Positions 8,716 to 17,987 of a DNA stretch of 64,000 nt are shown piece by piece. The position numbers were made by a program, and so were the translations under genes. Source of the DNA: Thalassotalea nanhaiensis (GTDB lineage: Bacteria > Pseudomonadota > Gammaproteobacteria > Enterobacterales > Alteromonadaceae); assembly GCF_031583575.1 (NCBI RefSeq), contig NZ_CP134146.1:1364001-1428000 (forward strand). Reading direction: 5' to 3'. The first letter of the stretch is position 1; each line of letters begins with the position of its first letter. Below the pieces are notes generated by a model that was not told the DNA's origin, made no database searches, and worked only from the letters and a program-made list of their open reading frames with translations.

Positions 8716-9315
8716 TTAGATGTTTGAATCTACGCTAACGTCTAAATCTTTCAAAATTCCATCTTTCAAATTATAAACAAATCCATGTACGCTAATTTCT
8801 TGGCCAGTATTCCAAGCATTGATCAACGTTGTTGTTTTTGAAACGTTTCCTACTTGTTCAACCACGTTCAACTCGCATAAGCGATTAGTTAAAGCTTCGC
8901 CGGTTAATTGCTTCAATTCTTCTTTATGGAAACGGTAAACATCGCTAATGTGACGTAACCAGTTATCAATCAAGCCATGTTGATTATCATCTAACGACGC
9001 AGCAACACCGCCACAGCCGTAGTGACCACAAACGATAATATGCTTTATTTTTAATACTTCTACCGCAAATTGAATTACCGACAAACAGTTTAAGTCGGTA
9101 TGGATCACTTGGTTGGCAATATTACGGTGCACAAAGACTTCACCAGGTAACATGCCTAATAAATCATTAGCTGGTACACGTGAGTCAGAGCAACCAATCC
9201 ATAAATACTCTGGAGATTGTTGCTTTGATAACTTGTCGAAAAAGTCAGGCTGTTCTTTACGAATTTGTTCAGCCCAATCTTTATTATTTTTAAATAAATG
9301 TGTTAAAGATGCCAT
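8716..9315 (-). CDS. can: Beta-class carbonic anhydrase
   Basis: Cytoplasmic zinc enzyme that interconverts CO2 and bicarbonate, supplying bicarbonate for carboxylations. In 199 residues the zinc ligands and catalytic dyad are visible: Cys42, Asp44 and Arg46 in WIGCSDSRVPA, His98 and Cys101 in VCGHYGCGG. The stretch VHRNIANQVIHTDLNCLSVIQFAVEVL closely follows E. coli Can. It is about 20 residues shorter than E. coli Can at the C-terminus. It stands as a single gene, convergent with mlaA. Confidence 0.95.
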   Translation of the reverse strand: MASLTHLFKNNKDWAEQIRKEQPDFFDKLSKQQSPEYLWIGCSDSRVPANDLLGMLPGEVFVHRNIANQVIHTDLNCLSVIQFAVEVLKIKHIIVCGHYGCGGVAASLDDNQHGLIDNWLRHISDVYRFHKEELKQLTGEALTNRLCELNVVEQVGNVSKTTTLINAWNTGQEISVHGFVYNLKDGILKDLDVSVDSNI

Positions 9316-9452
9316 AATTTCTCTAAATTAATTATTATTGTTCGTATTGTCTGAAAAACCTTGGATCTTGTAAAGTAGTTTTATTTTATTACTTATTTCT
9401 AATTATTTAACTCGCTATGCTAAAATCGGTTTTATTTAATCGAGAATTATTC

Positions 9453-9731
9453 ATGGCCAGAGCAGCACATGCCCTTCATATATTGGTGAAACATAAAGAA
9501 CAAGCAGAAGATATATTGAAGCAGTTACAAAAAGGCGCAAAATTTCAAACCCTTGCTAAAAAGTTTTCAAGTTGTCCGTCTGGTAAAAAAGGTGGTGACT
9601 TAGGGGAGTTTAAGAAAGGCCAAATGGTGGCGCAATTTGATAAGTTTATATTTAGTGGTGAAATTTTAACACCAACAATCGTAAAAACTCGCTTTGGTTA
9701 TCACATTATAAAAACGCTTTACCGCACTTAA
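9453..9731 (+). CDS. ppiC: PpiC-type peptidyl-prolyl cis-trans isomerase (parvulin)
   Basis: Single-domain cytoplasmic parvulin that isomerises peptidyl-proline bonds. I start it at the ATG at 9453 ([15 protein letters not shown]), because parvulins begin exactly there and a GAG precedes by 8 bp; an ATG 12 codons upstream would add an unexplained tail. The 92 residues include [37 protein letters not shown] and the terminal [12 protein letters not shown], all near-identical to E. coli PpiC. No signal peptide, matching PpiC rather than SurA or PpiA. Confidence 0.93.
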   Translation: MARAAHALHILVKHKEQAEDILKQLQKGAKFQTLAKKFSSCPSGKKGGDLGEFKKGQMVAQFDKFIFSGEILTPTIVKTRFGYHIIKTLYRT

Positions 9732-9757
9732 CGATGTGCGGCATCATCTAGCCAAAG

Positions 9758-9916
9758 TTAATCCTGACTTTCCTCTTCATCAAGTTGGCGGTTACGTTGT
9801 TTAATTTTGTCGAGTTGTTCACTGGTTAAGTTAAATTTTTTAGCGCTTTTATAAATAAAATAAATGCCGCTGATAATAAACATTAATACCGCAAAGATGA
9901 TCAACCAAAATGTCAT
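9758..9916 (-). CDS. DUF2897 family small membrane protein
   Basis: I translated a 52-residue frame on the reverse strand from the ATG at 9914-9916. Residues 2-22 form one hydrophobic helix (TFWLIIFAVLMFIISGIYFIY), then KSAKKFNLTSEQLDKIKQRNRQLDEEESQD, a charged amphipathic tail. The length, the single N-terminal transmembrane helix and the charged tail match the short DUF2897 proteins common in Alteromonadales and Vibrionales, whose function is unknown. Convergent with ppiC, 26 bp between stops; it lies downstream of no promoter I can identify. Confidence 0.7.
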   Translation of the reverse strand: MTFWLIIFAVLMFIISGIYFIYKSAKKFNLTSEQLDKIKQRNRQLDEEESQD

Positions 9917-9999
9917 TCAAACATCGTCCTATTAAAATTAAGTGATAAAAAATATAAAGGAGTGCTAACGATTACAGCGCTCCTTTTTAATTTGCTTTG

Positions 10000-10833
10000 T
10001 TAAGTAGCTGCTTTCATATCTCGAACAAATGTTGCTAAATCTACCAACATTTGTTTTTCGTCAGTTAAATTGGTTTCAATAATTTTAACTACCGCACTAC
10101 CACTAATTGCACCTTTTGCACCATTAGCTAACGCTTCTTTTACATGCTCTGGTGTTGAGATTCCAAAGCCTAATACCGGCGCTGGTGCATCATATTGAGT
10201 TAAGGTATCAATTAATTCTTTACCCGGCATATTAGCCACAACCTCAGTGCCGGTAACACCAGCGCGGCTTAATACATAAGTATAGCCTTCGCCTAGTGCT
10301 GAAACCTTTTGCAGCGTTGTAGAACTTGCATTTGGCGGCGCGATAAAAATAGGAGCCACATTATTGGCAAGTGCGGCATTTCTAAATTGCTCACTCTCTC
10401 TAATTGGCACGTCGGCAATTAATACTGAATCAACACCGGCAGCGCTCATGTCAGCGTAAAAGTTTTCTACGCCACGAGCAAACACCAAGTTGGCGTACAA
10501 TAATAATCCAATCGGAATGTCTGCATTGTAGGCTCGCACCTTTTTAAGTATTTCAATACAGGTGTCGGTATTAATATTGGCATCTAATGCACGCTTTGCA
10601 GCAAATTGAATGGTTAAGCCGTCAGCACTTGGGTCTGAAAATGGAATACCTAATTCTAGTGCATCAGCGCCATTGTCGATAAGTGTTTTAATGATTTCAA
10701 ACGATTGATCCGCATGTGGGTCGCCAATCATTACAAATGGGATAAAAGCGCCTTGTTGTTTTTTGGCTAAGGCATCAAAACTTTGCTGATAACGAGCACC
10801 TGTCTGTGTTGTTGTGTTACTTGCTTGGCTCAT
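10000..10833 (-). CDS. trpA: Tryptophan synthase alpha subunit
   Basis: Cleaves indole-3-glycerol phosphate to indole, which is channelled to TrpB. A 277-residue TIM barrel. The catalytic Glu lies in [19 protein letters not shown] (~residue 57) and the catalytic Asp in the [12 protein letters not shown] segment (~139); the phosphate-binding loops GFGIS and GAISGSAVV follow. It is the last gene of the trp operon: its ATG overlaps the trpB stop by one base (TAATG), indicating translational coupling. About 30 bp beyond the stop there is only an imperfect GC-containing hairpin (GAGCGCTG...), so the operon terminator is not clear. Confidence 0.97.
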   Translation of the reverse strand: MSQASNTTTQTGARYQQSFDALAKKQQGAFIPFVMIGDPHADQSFEIIKTLIDNGADALELGIPFSDPSADGLTIQFAAKRALDANINTDTCIEILKKVRAYNADIPIGLLLYANLVFARGVENFYADMSAAGVDSVLIADVPIRESEQFRNAALANNVAPIFIAPPNASSTTLQKVSALGEGYTYVLSRAGVTGTEVVANMPGKELIDTLTQYDAPAPVLGFGISTPEHVKEALANGAKGAISGSAVVKIIETNLTDEKQMLVDLATFVRDMKAAT

Positions 10834-12044
10834 TATTTGCTCTCCCGGTAATTTTCACCATTTAAAATACTGTTTACATGGGTTAAATCTTTGTCACCAC
10901 GACCAGATAAATTCACCAATATTACTGTTTCGGTTGTTGCTGCATCGGCAATTTTTAATGCATGGGCTAAGGCATGTGATGACTCAAGTGCCGGAATTAT
11001 ACCTTCGTTTCTAGATAACTGTTGGAATGCATCCAAGGCTTCATCGTCGTTAATTGGCACATAAGTCGCACGACCAATTTCTTTCAATAACGAATGCTGT
11101 GGGCCTACACCAGGATAATCTAAGCCAGCCGATACTGAATATGATTCTTCAATTTGGCCATATTCATCTTGCATTATGTACGTATAGGCGCCGTGTAACA
11201 TTCCTTTAGAGCCGGCAACTAATGTTGCTCCATGCTGTGATGTTTCAATGCCTTTACCTCCGGCTTCAACACCAACTAATTGCACGTCCTCTTCATCAAT
11301 AAAATCATGGAACATGCCAATTGCATTCGAGCCACCGCCAACACAAGCAACGACATAATCAGGCAAACTACCTTGCTCTTCTAATATTTGCGCCTTGGCT
11401 TCTATGCCGATCATTTTTTGAAATTCACGAACCATAGTCGGGAACGGATGAGGACCAGCAGCTGTTCCTAATAAATAATGGGCATTATCATAGTTTGCAG
11501 ACCAGTCACGCAGTGCTTCATTTACTGCATCTTTTAACGTACCAGAGCCAGCGGTAACAGGTATAACTGTTGCGCCCATTAGTTCCATTCTAAATACATT
11601 AGGCTGTTGTCTGTCACAATCGACTTTACCCATGTAAACACGACATTTTAGCCCTAACAAAGAACATGCTATCGCCGTTGCTACACCATGTTGGCCTGCA
11701 CCGGTTTCGGCAATAATTTCAGTTTTACCCATTTTTTTAGCAAGCAGGGCTTGGCCTAATACCTGGTTAGTTTTATGGGCACCGCCATGAAGTAAGTCTT
11801 CACGTTTTAAATAAATTTTTGCTAGTGGGTTTTTCACTATGTTGCTACACAGCGTTAATGGAGTAGGGCGACCGGCAAACGAGGTTAACAGTTTATTAAA
11901 TTCGGCTTGAAATTCTTCATCCGTTTGCGAATGAACAAACGCGGCTTCTAATTGTTCTAATGCGGGTACTAATAATTCGCTGACATACATGCCACCAAAT
12001 TCGCCAAAATACGGGCTTATGTTTTTTAATATTGGATCAGTCAT
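10833..12044 (-). CDS. trpB: Tryptophan synthase beta subunit
   Basis: PLP enzyme condensing indole and serine to tryptophan. I start it at the ATG of MTDPILKN (12042-12044), two bases after the trpCF stop, because TrpB proteins begin with such a short leader; an upstream ATG would add eight residues reading inside trpCF. The 403-residue protein shows FGEFGGMYV, the PLP lysine in [11 protein letters not shown] (~residue 87), [13 protein letters not shown] and the glycine-rich phosphate cradle [12 protein letters not shown]. Full length; coupled to trpA. Confidence 0.97.
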   Translation of the reverse strand: MTDPILKNISPYFGEFGGMYVSELLVPALEQLEAAFVHSQTDEEFQAEFNKLLTSFAGRPTPLTLCSNIVKNPLAKIYLKREDLLHGGAHKTNQVLGQALLAKKMGKTEIIAETGAGQHGVATAIACSLLGLKCRVYMGKVDCDRQQPNVFRMELMGATVIPVTAGSGTLKDAVNEALRDWSANYDNAHYLLGTAAGPHPFPTMVREFQKMIGIEAKAQILEEQGSLPDYVVACVGGGSNAIGMFHDFIDEEDVQLVGVEAGGKGIETSQHGATLVAGSKGMLHGAYTYIMQDEYGQIEESYSVSAGLDYPGVGPQHSLLKEIGRATYVPINDDEALDAFQQLSRNEGIIPALESSHALAHALKIADAATTETVILVNLSGRGDKDLTHVNSILNGENYRESK

Positions 12045-12045
12045 G

Positions 12046-13467
12046 TTAGTAATCTCTGATAAGCGCAAAGGCTTGTTTAATTTTGTTATGGTCTTTGATA
12101 CCCGGTGCGGATTCTACACCTGAGTTAATATCAAGACCTGATAAATCTAGTTCGTTACACACTCTTTGTGCACTGGCAATGTTGTTAAGTGTTAGGCCGC
12201 CGGCAAGCATGGTATTGCTAAAGTCTTGCGCGCTATCCTCTAACAATTGCCAGTCAAACACCTCTCCGCTGCCACCTTGTTTAGCATCGAGTAAATAACG
12301 ATCTGCATTTTGATTAAATGGAGGTAACTCATTAACCACAGATATCGCTTTTACAATCTCGCAATTGGCGGGTAAATGTGGTTTTAATTGCTCTATGTAA
12401 GCTGCGTCTTCTTTGCCATGCAGCTGTACTGCAGCTAAGTGCAAGTGGTTGGCTGCAGTGCTGACATCTTCAACGCTTTGATCTTTAAATACGCCAACAA
12501 ATTTTATGCTTGGCAGTGATGACTCCAGTAATTCATCTTGAATACGTCTTGCTTGTTCAAAGCTGACAAAGCGTGGTGATTGTTCTGTTAAAATTAATCC
12601 CGCATAAACGGCCCCTGCATTGGTTACGGCATTAATATCGGCAACGGAAGTTAAGCCGCACACCTTGTTATAACCAAAAATTAACTCTCGACAGGCCAAG
12701 TCAATATCATCTTGAGCCATCACTGAACTGCCGACTAAAAAGCCATTTACTGCAGGCGCTAGTTCACGAACTTGCTTATTAGTGTATATACCAGATTCAG
12801 AAATAATTAATCTGTCATCTGGGATCATTGGGGCAAGTTCAAAAGTACGGGTAAGATCAGTCGAAAGATCGCGTAAATTACGGTTGTTAATACCAATCAG
12901 CTTTGCCCCTAGGGCAATTGCACGCTCTGTTTCTTCAACATTCGACACTTCAGTTAAAATTGCCATGTTATAGCTATTGGCAACTTTACTCAGTTCAATA
13001 TATTCTTCATCGCTTAATACACTTAACATTAATAAGATAGCATCTGCGCCATATAAACGGCCTAAATGGATTTGATATTCATCAATGAAAAAGTCTTTGT
13101 TTAATACTGGGCAATCAACGCTGTCACTGACCAGTTTTAAATAGTCATGCTTGCCTTGAAAGTATTTCATGTCGGTTAAAACTGAAATTGCAGCCGCATA
13201 GTTATTATAAATACCAGCAATTTCTTCAACATCAAATTCAGGTCGAATTAATCCCTTTGAAGGTGAAGCTTTCTTACATTCTAAGATAAAACCTGCGTTA
13301 TCAGCGCTCAATGCTTGATACATGTCTTTAGTTGTTGGCACCAAGCCATCAATAAAGGTTGCAAGCGGGCGTTCCTGTTTTAACTTTGCTACTTCAGCTC
13401 GTTTATCAATAACAATTTTTTCTAATATGTTGCTCTTAGCTGTATTAGATTCAGGGATACTAGCCAT
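12046..13467 (-). CDS. trpC: Bifunctional indole-3-glycerol-phosphate synthase / phosphoribosylanthranilate isomerase
   Basis: Fused TrpC-TrpF of the enterobacterial type, 473 residues. The IGPS half (1-~265) has [14 protein letters not shown] with the catalytic Lys, the Glu-containing [16 protein letters not shown] and ISESGIYT. The PRAI half (~268-473) has KVCGLTS at its start with the catalytic Cys, KFVGVFKD and VQLHG, then [14 protein letters not shown] and [10 protein letters not shown]. Its start overlaps the trpD stop by 8 bp. Both domains look intact, so it should catalyse steps 3 and 4 of the tryptophan branch. Confidence 0.96.
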   Translation of the reverse strand: MASIPESNTAKSNILEKIVIDKRAEVAKLKQERPLATFIDGLVPTTKDMYQALSADNAGFILECKKASPSKGLIRPEFDVEEIAGIYNNYAAAISVLTDMKYFQGKHDYLKLVSDSVDCPVLNKDFFIDEYQIHLGRLYGADAILLMLSVLSDEEYIELSKVANSYNMAILTEVSNVEETERAIALGAKLIGINNRNLRDLSTDLTRTFELAPMIPDDRLIISESGIYTNKQVRELAPAVNGFLVGSSVMAQDDIDLACRELIFGYNKVCGLTSVADINAVTNAGAVYAGLILTEQSPRFVSFEQARRIQDELLESSLPSIKFVGVFKDQSVEDVSTAANHLHLAAVQLHGKEDAAYIEQLKPHLPANCEIVKAISVVNELPPFNQNADRYLLDAKQGGSGEVFDWQLLEDSAQDFSNTMLAGGLTLNNIASAQRVCNELDLSGLDINSGVESAPGIKDHNKIKQAFALIRDY

Positions 13468-14467
13468 TACTTACCTCTACCATCGCGTTTAATGTACTGG
13501 CTGCTTTCCCAGATTTTAATACTTGCTGAACTATATTGGCGGCGCTGCTTAAGTTACTTGCCTGGCCCGTTAAGTATAGCAATGCCGCGGTATTAATTGT
13601 AACTGCATCAATATGGGCTTGCTCACCTTTGCCGGCTAAAATAGCCATACTATATTCAGCGTTTTGTTGCGGTAAGCCACCTTTAATACTTTCTAAACTG
13701 TGGTTAGTTAAACCAAAGTCACTTGGCTCTACTACTTTTTCAGTAAGTGTAGCGCCGTTAATTTCAATAATTTGTGTTGGACCATGAATCGCAACTTCAT
13801 CCAAGCCACTGCCATGTACTACCCAAGCTCGTTCTACACCGGTTAGCTGTAATGCTTTTGCCATTGGCATAAGCAGCTCTGGTGTATATACGCCAAGCAA
13901 CATTACTCTTGGGGCTGCCGGGTTAACGAGAGGTCCTAATATATTAAATAAAGTGCGTACACCCATTGCTGCTCTAACAGGTCCTGCGTGTTTAAAGCCA
14001 CTGTGATAATTAGGAGCAAATAAAAAACAGGCGCCGCTTTGTTCTATCGATTTTTTGGCTGTTTCGGGCGTCATCATTAAGTTGATGCCAAATGCTTCAA
14101 GCAAATCGGCTGAGCCAGATTTACTCGATACACTGCGGTTGCCGTGTTTCGCAACTTTTAATCCACATGCCGCTGCGACTATCGCCGCCGTTGTCGAGAT
14201 ATTAATGGTACTATGGCCATCACCACCCGTGCCAACGCAATCGACTAATGGGTAGGGCATTTTAGGAAATGGTTTTGCAGCAGCTCTAATTGCAACCGCT
14301 GCTCCGGCTATTTCGCTAGGTGTTTCACCTTTAATCTTTAATGCGGTTAATACACTGGCTAGTAGCGCCGGTTCAATGTCACCTTGCACCACTTTGCCGA
14401 AAAACTCTTCTGCCTGTTGTTGGCTTAAATTTTTACCGCTGATAAGTTGTTCTAACAAAAGACTCAT
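13460..14467 (-). CDS. trpD: Anthranilate phosphoribosyltransferase
   Basis: Transfers the phosphoribosyl group of PRPP to anthranilate. In 335 residues the PRPP and metal motifs appear: DCVGTGGDGHSTINIST (~79-95), KHGNRSVSSKSGSADLLEAFG (~108-128) and FAPNYHSGFKHAGPVRAAMGVRTLFNILGP (~151-180). Here TrpD is separate from the TrpG amidotransferase, unlike the fused E. coli TrpGD. It starts 1 bp from the trpG stop and overlaps trpCF by 8 bp, so translation is likely coupled along the operon. Confidence 0.97.
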   Translation of the reverse strand: MSLLLEQLISGKNLSQQQAEEFFGKVVQGDIEPALLASVLTALKIKGETPSEIAGAAVAIRAAAKPFPKMPYPLVDCVGTGGDGHSTINISTTAAIVAAACGLKVAKHGNRSVSSKSGSADLLEAFGINLMMTPETAKKSIEQSGACFLFAPNYHSGFKHAGPVRAAMGVRTLFNILGPLVNPAAPRVMLLGVYTPELLMPMAKALQLTGVERAWVVHGSGLDEVAIHGPTQIIEINGATLTEKVVEPSDFGLTNHSLESIKGGLPQQNAEYSMAILAGKGEQAHIDAVTINTAALLYLTGQASNLSSAANIVQQVLKSGKAASTLNAMVEVSNG

Positions 14468-14468
14468 T

Positions 14469-15062
14469 TTAACTGTCCTTCCCTAATAAATATTCAAAGC
14501 TTTGCTTGATCAAAATACTGCCTTTTGAGGTTAACAATGACTCAGGATGAAACTGAAAGCCCAAAACCTTATCCTCTCGGTTAGCAATTGCCATGGGCAG
14601 TTGCTGATAATGAGCAATCATCTGTAAATTGTTGGGCATAATTGTTGCGATTAATGAGTGGTACCTTGCTACCGGTAATGGCGAGGGCAAACCGGTAAAG
14701 GGGCCTTTGCCATCATGAGTGATGTTTGACGCTTTACCATGAACAATTTCACCTGCTCTATCGACTTTACCACCGTAATGTTCTACCAAAGCTTGGTGTC
14801 CAAGACAGATGCCAAATATCGGGTAAGTACCAATACAAAGTTTGATTAACTCCATTAAACAACCTGCATTTGCAGGATCGCCCGGACCAGGTGATAACAC
14901 TAGAATGACCGGCTCTGTTTCTTGCTGTATTTTTTGATAAATAAATTCTGCCGATACAGTATTGCGATAAATAATTGGCTCAAAACCTAAGGTTTTAAAC
15001 TCATCAACTAAATTGTAGGTAAACGAATCCAGGTTATCGAGCATATAAAGTTTAGTCGTCAT
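14469..15062 (-). CDS. trpG: Anthranilate synthase glutamine amidotransferase component
   Basis: Class I amidotransferase that feeds ammonia to TrpE. In 197 residues: LDNLDSFTYNLV at the N-terminus, the oxyanion/nucleophile motif PIFGICLGHQALVEHYGG (Cys ~83) and the His-Glu of FQFHPESLLT (~170). The start is the ATG at 15062, which overlaps the trpE stop by one base. Among paralogs PabA is the main alternative, but its place between trpE and trpD settles the call. Confidence 0.96.
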   Translation of the reverse strand: MTTKLYMLDNLDSFTYNLVDEFKTLGFEPIIYRNTVSAEFIYQKIQQETEPVILVLSPGPGDPANAGCLMELIKLCIGTYPIFGICLGHQALVEHYGGKVDRAGEIVHGKASNITHDGKGPFTGLPSPLPVARYHSLIATIMPNNLQMIAHYQQLPMAIANREDKVLGFQFHPESLLTSKGSILIKQSFEYLLGKDS

Positions 15063-16696
15063 TATTCTGCTCCCATCATGGTGTTTGTATTGGCTTTCGA
15101 ATGAGCATTTGCAATTTGTACTGCCTTGATCACGGCTTGTGCTTTTTGTCTGGTTTCATCGGCTTCAGCTTGTGGTTCAGAGTCGTAAACGACGCCAGCA
15201 CCGGCTTGTACATAGGCAATGTTATTTTTGACAAAAGCAGAACGAATAACGATACAAGAATCCATGTCGCCGCCACCGTTAATGTAACCAACCGCACCGC
15301 CATAACTACCGCGGCGTTCGCCTTCTACAGTTCGGATTAATTCGGTTGCTTTTACTTTGGGAGCGCCGGAGAGGGTCCCCATATTCATACAAGCTTGATA
15401 GGCATGCAGAGCATCTAATTTGTCAGATAAAGTGCCTATTACTCGTGAAACCAAGTGCATCACATGAGAGTAACGGTCAACCTTAAGTAATTCAGCAACA
15501 TGGCGAGTACCACCTTTAGATACTCTGGCAATGTCATTGCGAGCAAGGTCAACCAACATCAAATGTTCGGCTTTTTCTTTTTCGTCATTTCTAAGTTCAA
15601 GCTCAATGCGGCCATCTAAATCTGCGGAGTATTGTCCATTGGGCGTAAATCCTCTTGGACGGGTACCTGCTATAGGGTAAATCTCCACCTGTCTATTTTG
15701 CGCGGTAAACTTTAATGCAGATTCTGGTGATGCACCAAACAAAGCAAAATCATCATCTTTCAAGAAGAACATATATGGGCTTGGGTTTGTTTGCTTTAGT
15801 GCTTGATAAGCATTTAATGAATCAGTACAGCTTAATGAGAATGTGCGAGAGGGCACTACCTGAAAAATATCACCGGCTCTAATGTGTTCTTTTAAATCTT
15901 CGACTTGATTGCAAAACTGTTGATCAGAAATATTCACATCGACAGCGCTTTGACTTGCTTGGGTAAGATCAATTGCCTGGCTAGTCATAGGCGTTTTACA
16001 AATTTGTTTTAATTGTTCTAAACGTTGTTCTATTTGCTTTTGACAAACCGTTTGCTCTGAGCCGCTAAACACATTGCCAAGTAATTCAGTGGTTTGCTGT
16101 TGATGATCAATAATGATTAATGTTTCAGCTAAATAATATACATAATCAGGACAAGTATTCTTACTCGGTTCAACGCTTGGTAGCTGTTCGCTGATACAAA
16201 TTAAATCAAAAGCAAAAGCACCACCAACAAATACTGAAAATGGATGCTGTTGTTGGCAACCAATACCTTGCAACTCTCGAAGTACTTGCATGGGATTATC
16301 AACTAATAAACGTGACAGCTCATCTTGCTCAGTAACGCTGGTAGAAAAATCAATATCTAGAGAATCGATTGAGGCGTGGTTAATTGTCACGCTTTGTTGG
16401 TAACTCGCTTGGGTAAATTGCTGATGTAAAAAGGCAATAATAGCTTGGCCATTAATCGATATTGCGTTGATTGTGACGTTGTTTGCATTGCAAACAATCT
16501 TAACGGCGGAGTCAATCAGTAGTAAGCTTTTAAGCGCGCGCTTATCTGAAATTTCGGCTGACTCTAATAACAGGGTATTGCTTTTATCCGCGGTTAAGCT
16601 GCGATATAGCATTAGCGGATCAGCTTGGTATTCGGCGTCAACTATGGTGCTGTTGACTAAGCCTAATTTTTGAGTATTTTGATCTGTATTGTTCAT
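15062..16696 (-). CDS. trpE: Anthranilate synthase component I
   Basis: Converts chorismate to anthranilate, the committed step. The 544-residue protein carries the tryptophan feedback motif LLLESAEI near residue 40, then the chorismate-binding core: QVVPSRTFSL, SPYMFFL, GASPES, IAGTRPRG, the catalytic ELRNDEKEKAEHLMLVDLARND, and GTLSGAPKVKATELI with GGAVGYI. The start ATG lies 45 bp after the short Trp-rich frame at 16742-16804 and about 180 bp after the attenuator, so expression is set by leader-peptide attenuation. Confidence 0.97.
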   Translation of the reverse strand: MNNTDQNTQKLGLVNSTIVDAEYQADPLMLYRSLTADKSNTLLLESAEISDKRALKSLLLIDSAVKIVCNANNVTINAISINGQAIIAFLHQQFTQASYQQSVTINHASIDSLDIDFSTSVTEQDELSRLLVDNPMQVLRELQGIGCQQQHPFSVFVGGAFAFDLICISEQLPSVEPSKNTCPDYVYYLAETLIIIDHQQQTTELLGNVFSGSEQTVCQKQIEQRLEQLKQICKTPMTSQAIDLTQASQSAVDVNISDQQFCNQVEDLKEHIRAGDIFQVVPSRTFSLSCTDSLNAYQALKQTNPSPYMFFLKDDDFALFGASPESALKFTAQNRQVEIYPIAGTRPRGFTPNGQYSADLDGRIELELRNDEKEKAEHLMLVDLARNDIARVSKGGTRHVAELLKVDRYSHVMHLVSRVIGTLSDKLDALHAYQACMNMGTLSGAPKVKATELIRTVEGERRGSYGGAVGYINGGGDMDSCIVIRSAFVKNNIAYVQAGAGVVYDSEPQAEADETRQKAQAVIKAVQIANAHSKANTNTMMGAE

Positions 16697-16741
16697 GGTT
16701 TACCTTACTTTAAATTGTCTTCCCTAAAGGGATTATTTTTG

Positions 16742-16804
16742 TCATCCGGCGTATAGTGGAAGCAGCCACCAGATAAACCATGTTTTAACGTTATTAATTA
16801 ACAT
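16742..16804 (-). CDS. Possible second Trp-rich leader peptide upstream of trpE
   Basis: A 20-codon frame on the trp transcript, after the attenuator and before trpE: MLINNVKTWFIWWLLPLYAG, stop TGA. Three of its 20 codons are Trp (residues 9, 12, 13), far above background. The GTGG/CCAC arms of a small hairpin overlap the TGG TGG codons, and a TCCCT/AGGGA palindrome (16721-16732) follows before trpE. The ribosome site is weak (AGAGAATAGG). It may be a second sensing frame, a remnant of an older leader, or chance. Confidence 0.35.
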   Translation of the reverse strand: MLINNVKTWFIWWLLPLYAG

Positions 16805-16873
16805 TTTATGCCTATTCTCTTTTAAGTTTAAGTGATTCTTGGTAATAAGAAATATTCTAAACGAATAAAACGA

Positions 16874-16901
16874 AAAAACCCGCTTATAAAAGCGGGTTTT
16901 T
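16874..16901 (-). terminator. trp operon attenuator (segments 3:4), with antiterminator and pause alternatives
   Basis: On the leftward transcript AAAAACCCGCTT pairs with AAGCGGGTTTTT around TTAT, followed by a U run. Upstream, GUGGGUU (16928-16934) can pair with AACCCGC (16892-16898) to form the competing antiterminator 2:3, with one G-U pair. CAUAACC (16942-16948), directly after the Trp codons, can pair with GGUUGUG (16925-16931) as the 1:2 pause hairpin. This is the complete classical attenuator architecture, read by eye from the sequence. Confidence 0.92.
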
Positions 16902-16933
16902 AAAATTTTGCCTACAGCAAAGCTCACAACCCA

Positions 16934-16999
16934 CTATGAAAGGTTATGCCACCACCAAATATTTAATCCGGCTAATTGCTTTGCTTGTTGGAATATCAT
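16934..16999 (-). CDS. trpL: trp operon leader peptide
   Basis: A 21-residue peptide, MIFQQAKQLAGLNIWWWHNLS, stop TAG. Three consecutive Trp codons (16949-16957) are placed so that a ribosome stalled for lack of charged tRNA-Trp would cover segment 1 and free segment 2 to pair with segment 3, preventing the terminator at 16874-16901. The ribosome-binding site is poor, as in many leaders. Location, composition and the mutually exclusive hairpins together make the call firm although the frame is tiny. Confidence 0.92.
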   Translation of the reverse strand: MIFQQAKQLAGLNIWWWHNLS

Positions 17000-17008
17000 T
17001 TTATAAGT

Positions 17009-17023
17009 ACCAATTTAGTTGGT
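17009..17023. promoter_or_regulatory. Inverted repeat near the trp start, possible operator
   Basis: ACCAA-TTTAG-TTGGT lies 10 bp before the trpL start in the divergent trpL/rnm region, where an operator would be expected. It does not resemble the E. coli TrpR box (ACTAGTTAACTAGT), so a TrpR site is not claimed. On the trp strand there are TTGACG (17063-17068) and TACAAT boxes, but they are 21 bp apart. Confidence 0.3.
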
Positions 17024-17069
17024 TTGCACGTAAAATAATTGTATAGCCATAGAAGAACCCAAAACGTCA

Positions 17070-17948
17070 ATGAAGTCAATAGTTAGCGGTCAAATAACCG
17101 GCAATAGTTACAAATCGATACGAGTAGACTTCCATAGTCATACAAATTGCTCTGACGGCCGCCTCACACCCAGTGAATTATTGGACAGAGCCAGTAACCA
17201 TCAAATTGAACAATTTGCCATCACCGATCACGACACCATTGCTGCATACCCTGTTGCTAAACAGCACATTGAAGATAAAAATCTGAACATTAGGCTGATT
17301 TGTGGCATCGAAATTTCAACCATGTGGCAAAACCATGAAATACATGTAGTCGGATTAAATGTTGATGAAAACAATCAAGCATTACTCAAACTCATTGCTG
17401 AACAGCAACAAGCTCGAGAAACCAGGGCATTGTCAATGGCTGAGAAGCTTGCCAAAGCCGGGTTTGATGATTGTTATAATGATGCGAAAGAGTTAGCCCA
17501 AGGCGGTACGATTACTCGAGCCCATTTTGCCCGAGTGCTATTTAATCGTGGTATTGTCAGTACCATGCAAAAAGCGTTTGATAAATATATTGGTAAAGGC
17601 AATCGCGCCTATGTAAAACCGTTATGGTGCAGTATTGAACAGGCAATAGATGTTATTAAACAAGCGGGTGGTCAAAGCGTTATCGCTCATCCGATGAAAT
17701 ATGATTTATCAACAAAATGGATAAGACGGTTAATTATTGATTTTGTTGAAGCAAAGGGAGATGCTATGGAAGTAGCGTCGCCGCAGATGAACAACCAGCA
17801 AAAACAATTATCAGTTGAGCTGTGCAAACAATATGGATTAAAAGCATCTGTAGGCTCTGATTTTCATTTTCCCAGTCGTTGGACTGAATTAGGAAGAAAC
17901 TTATCTGTGCCTGATGACCTTGACGTTGTTTGGCAACATTGGAATTAA
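17070..17948 (+). CDS. rnm: PHP-domain 5'-3' exoribonuclease RNase AM (YciV/TrpH)
   Basis: PHP-family metal enzyme; the E. coli ortholog trims 5' ends of rRNAs and degrades short oligonucleotides and 3',5'-bisnucleotides. In 292 residues: the first metal motif VDFHSHTNCSDG at ~20-31, ITDHDT at ~56-61, CGIEIST, and late histidines in VIAHPMKYD and GSDFHFPSRWTELG. It starts divergently from trpL and continues into yciO after a 39-bp gap, as in enterobacteria (trpL-yciV-yciO), which supports orthology. The old name trpH reflects position, not a role in tryptophan synthesis. Confidence 0.9.
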   Translation: MKSIVSGQITGNSYKSIRVDFHSHTNCSDGRLTPSELLDRASNHQIEQFAITDHDTIAAYPVAKQHIEDKNLNIRLICGIEISTMWQNHEIHVVGLNVDENNQALLKLIAEQQQARETRALSMAEKLAKAGFDDCYNDAKELAQGGTITRAHFARVLFNRGIVSTMQKAFDKYIGKGNRAYVKPLWCSIEQAIDVIKQAGGQSVIAHPMKYDLSTKWIRRLIIDFVEAKGDAMEVASPQMNNQQKQLSVELCKQYGLKASVGSDFHFPSRWTELGRNLSVPDDLDVVWQHWN

Positions 17949-17987
17949 CGAAAGCGTAAAAACTACTAAGCGTAGAAAGGGAATAAT

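Noticed and set aside
16742-16927. A 61-codon frame on the reverse strand running through the trp attenuator
   Set aside because: Its first part reads through the terminator hairpin and has no ribosome site; the meaningful frames are trpL (16934-16999) and at most the inner 20-codon Trp-rich frame.
17063-17068. TTGACG as -35 of the trp promoter
   Set aside because: The only good -10 candidate (TACAAT) is 21 bp away, too long for a standard sigma70 promoter; left unassigned.
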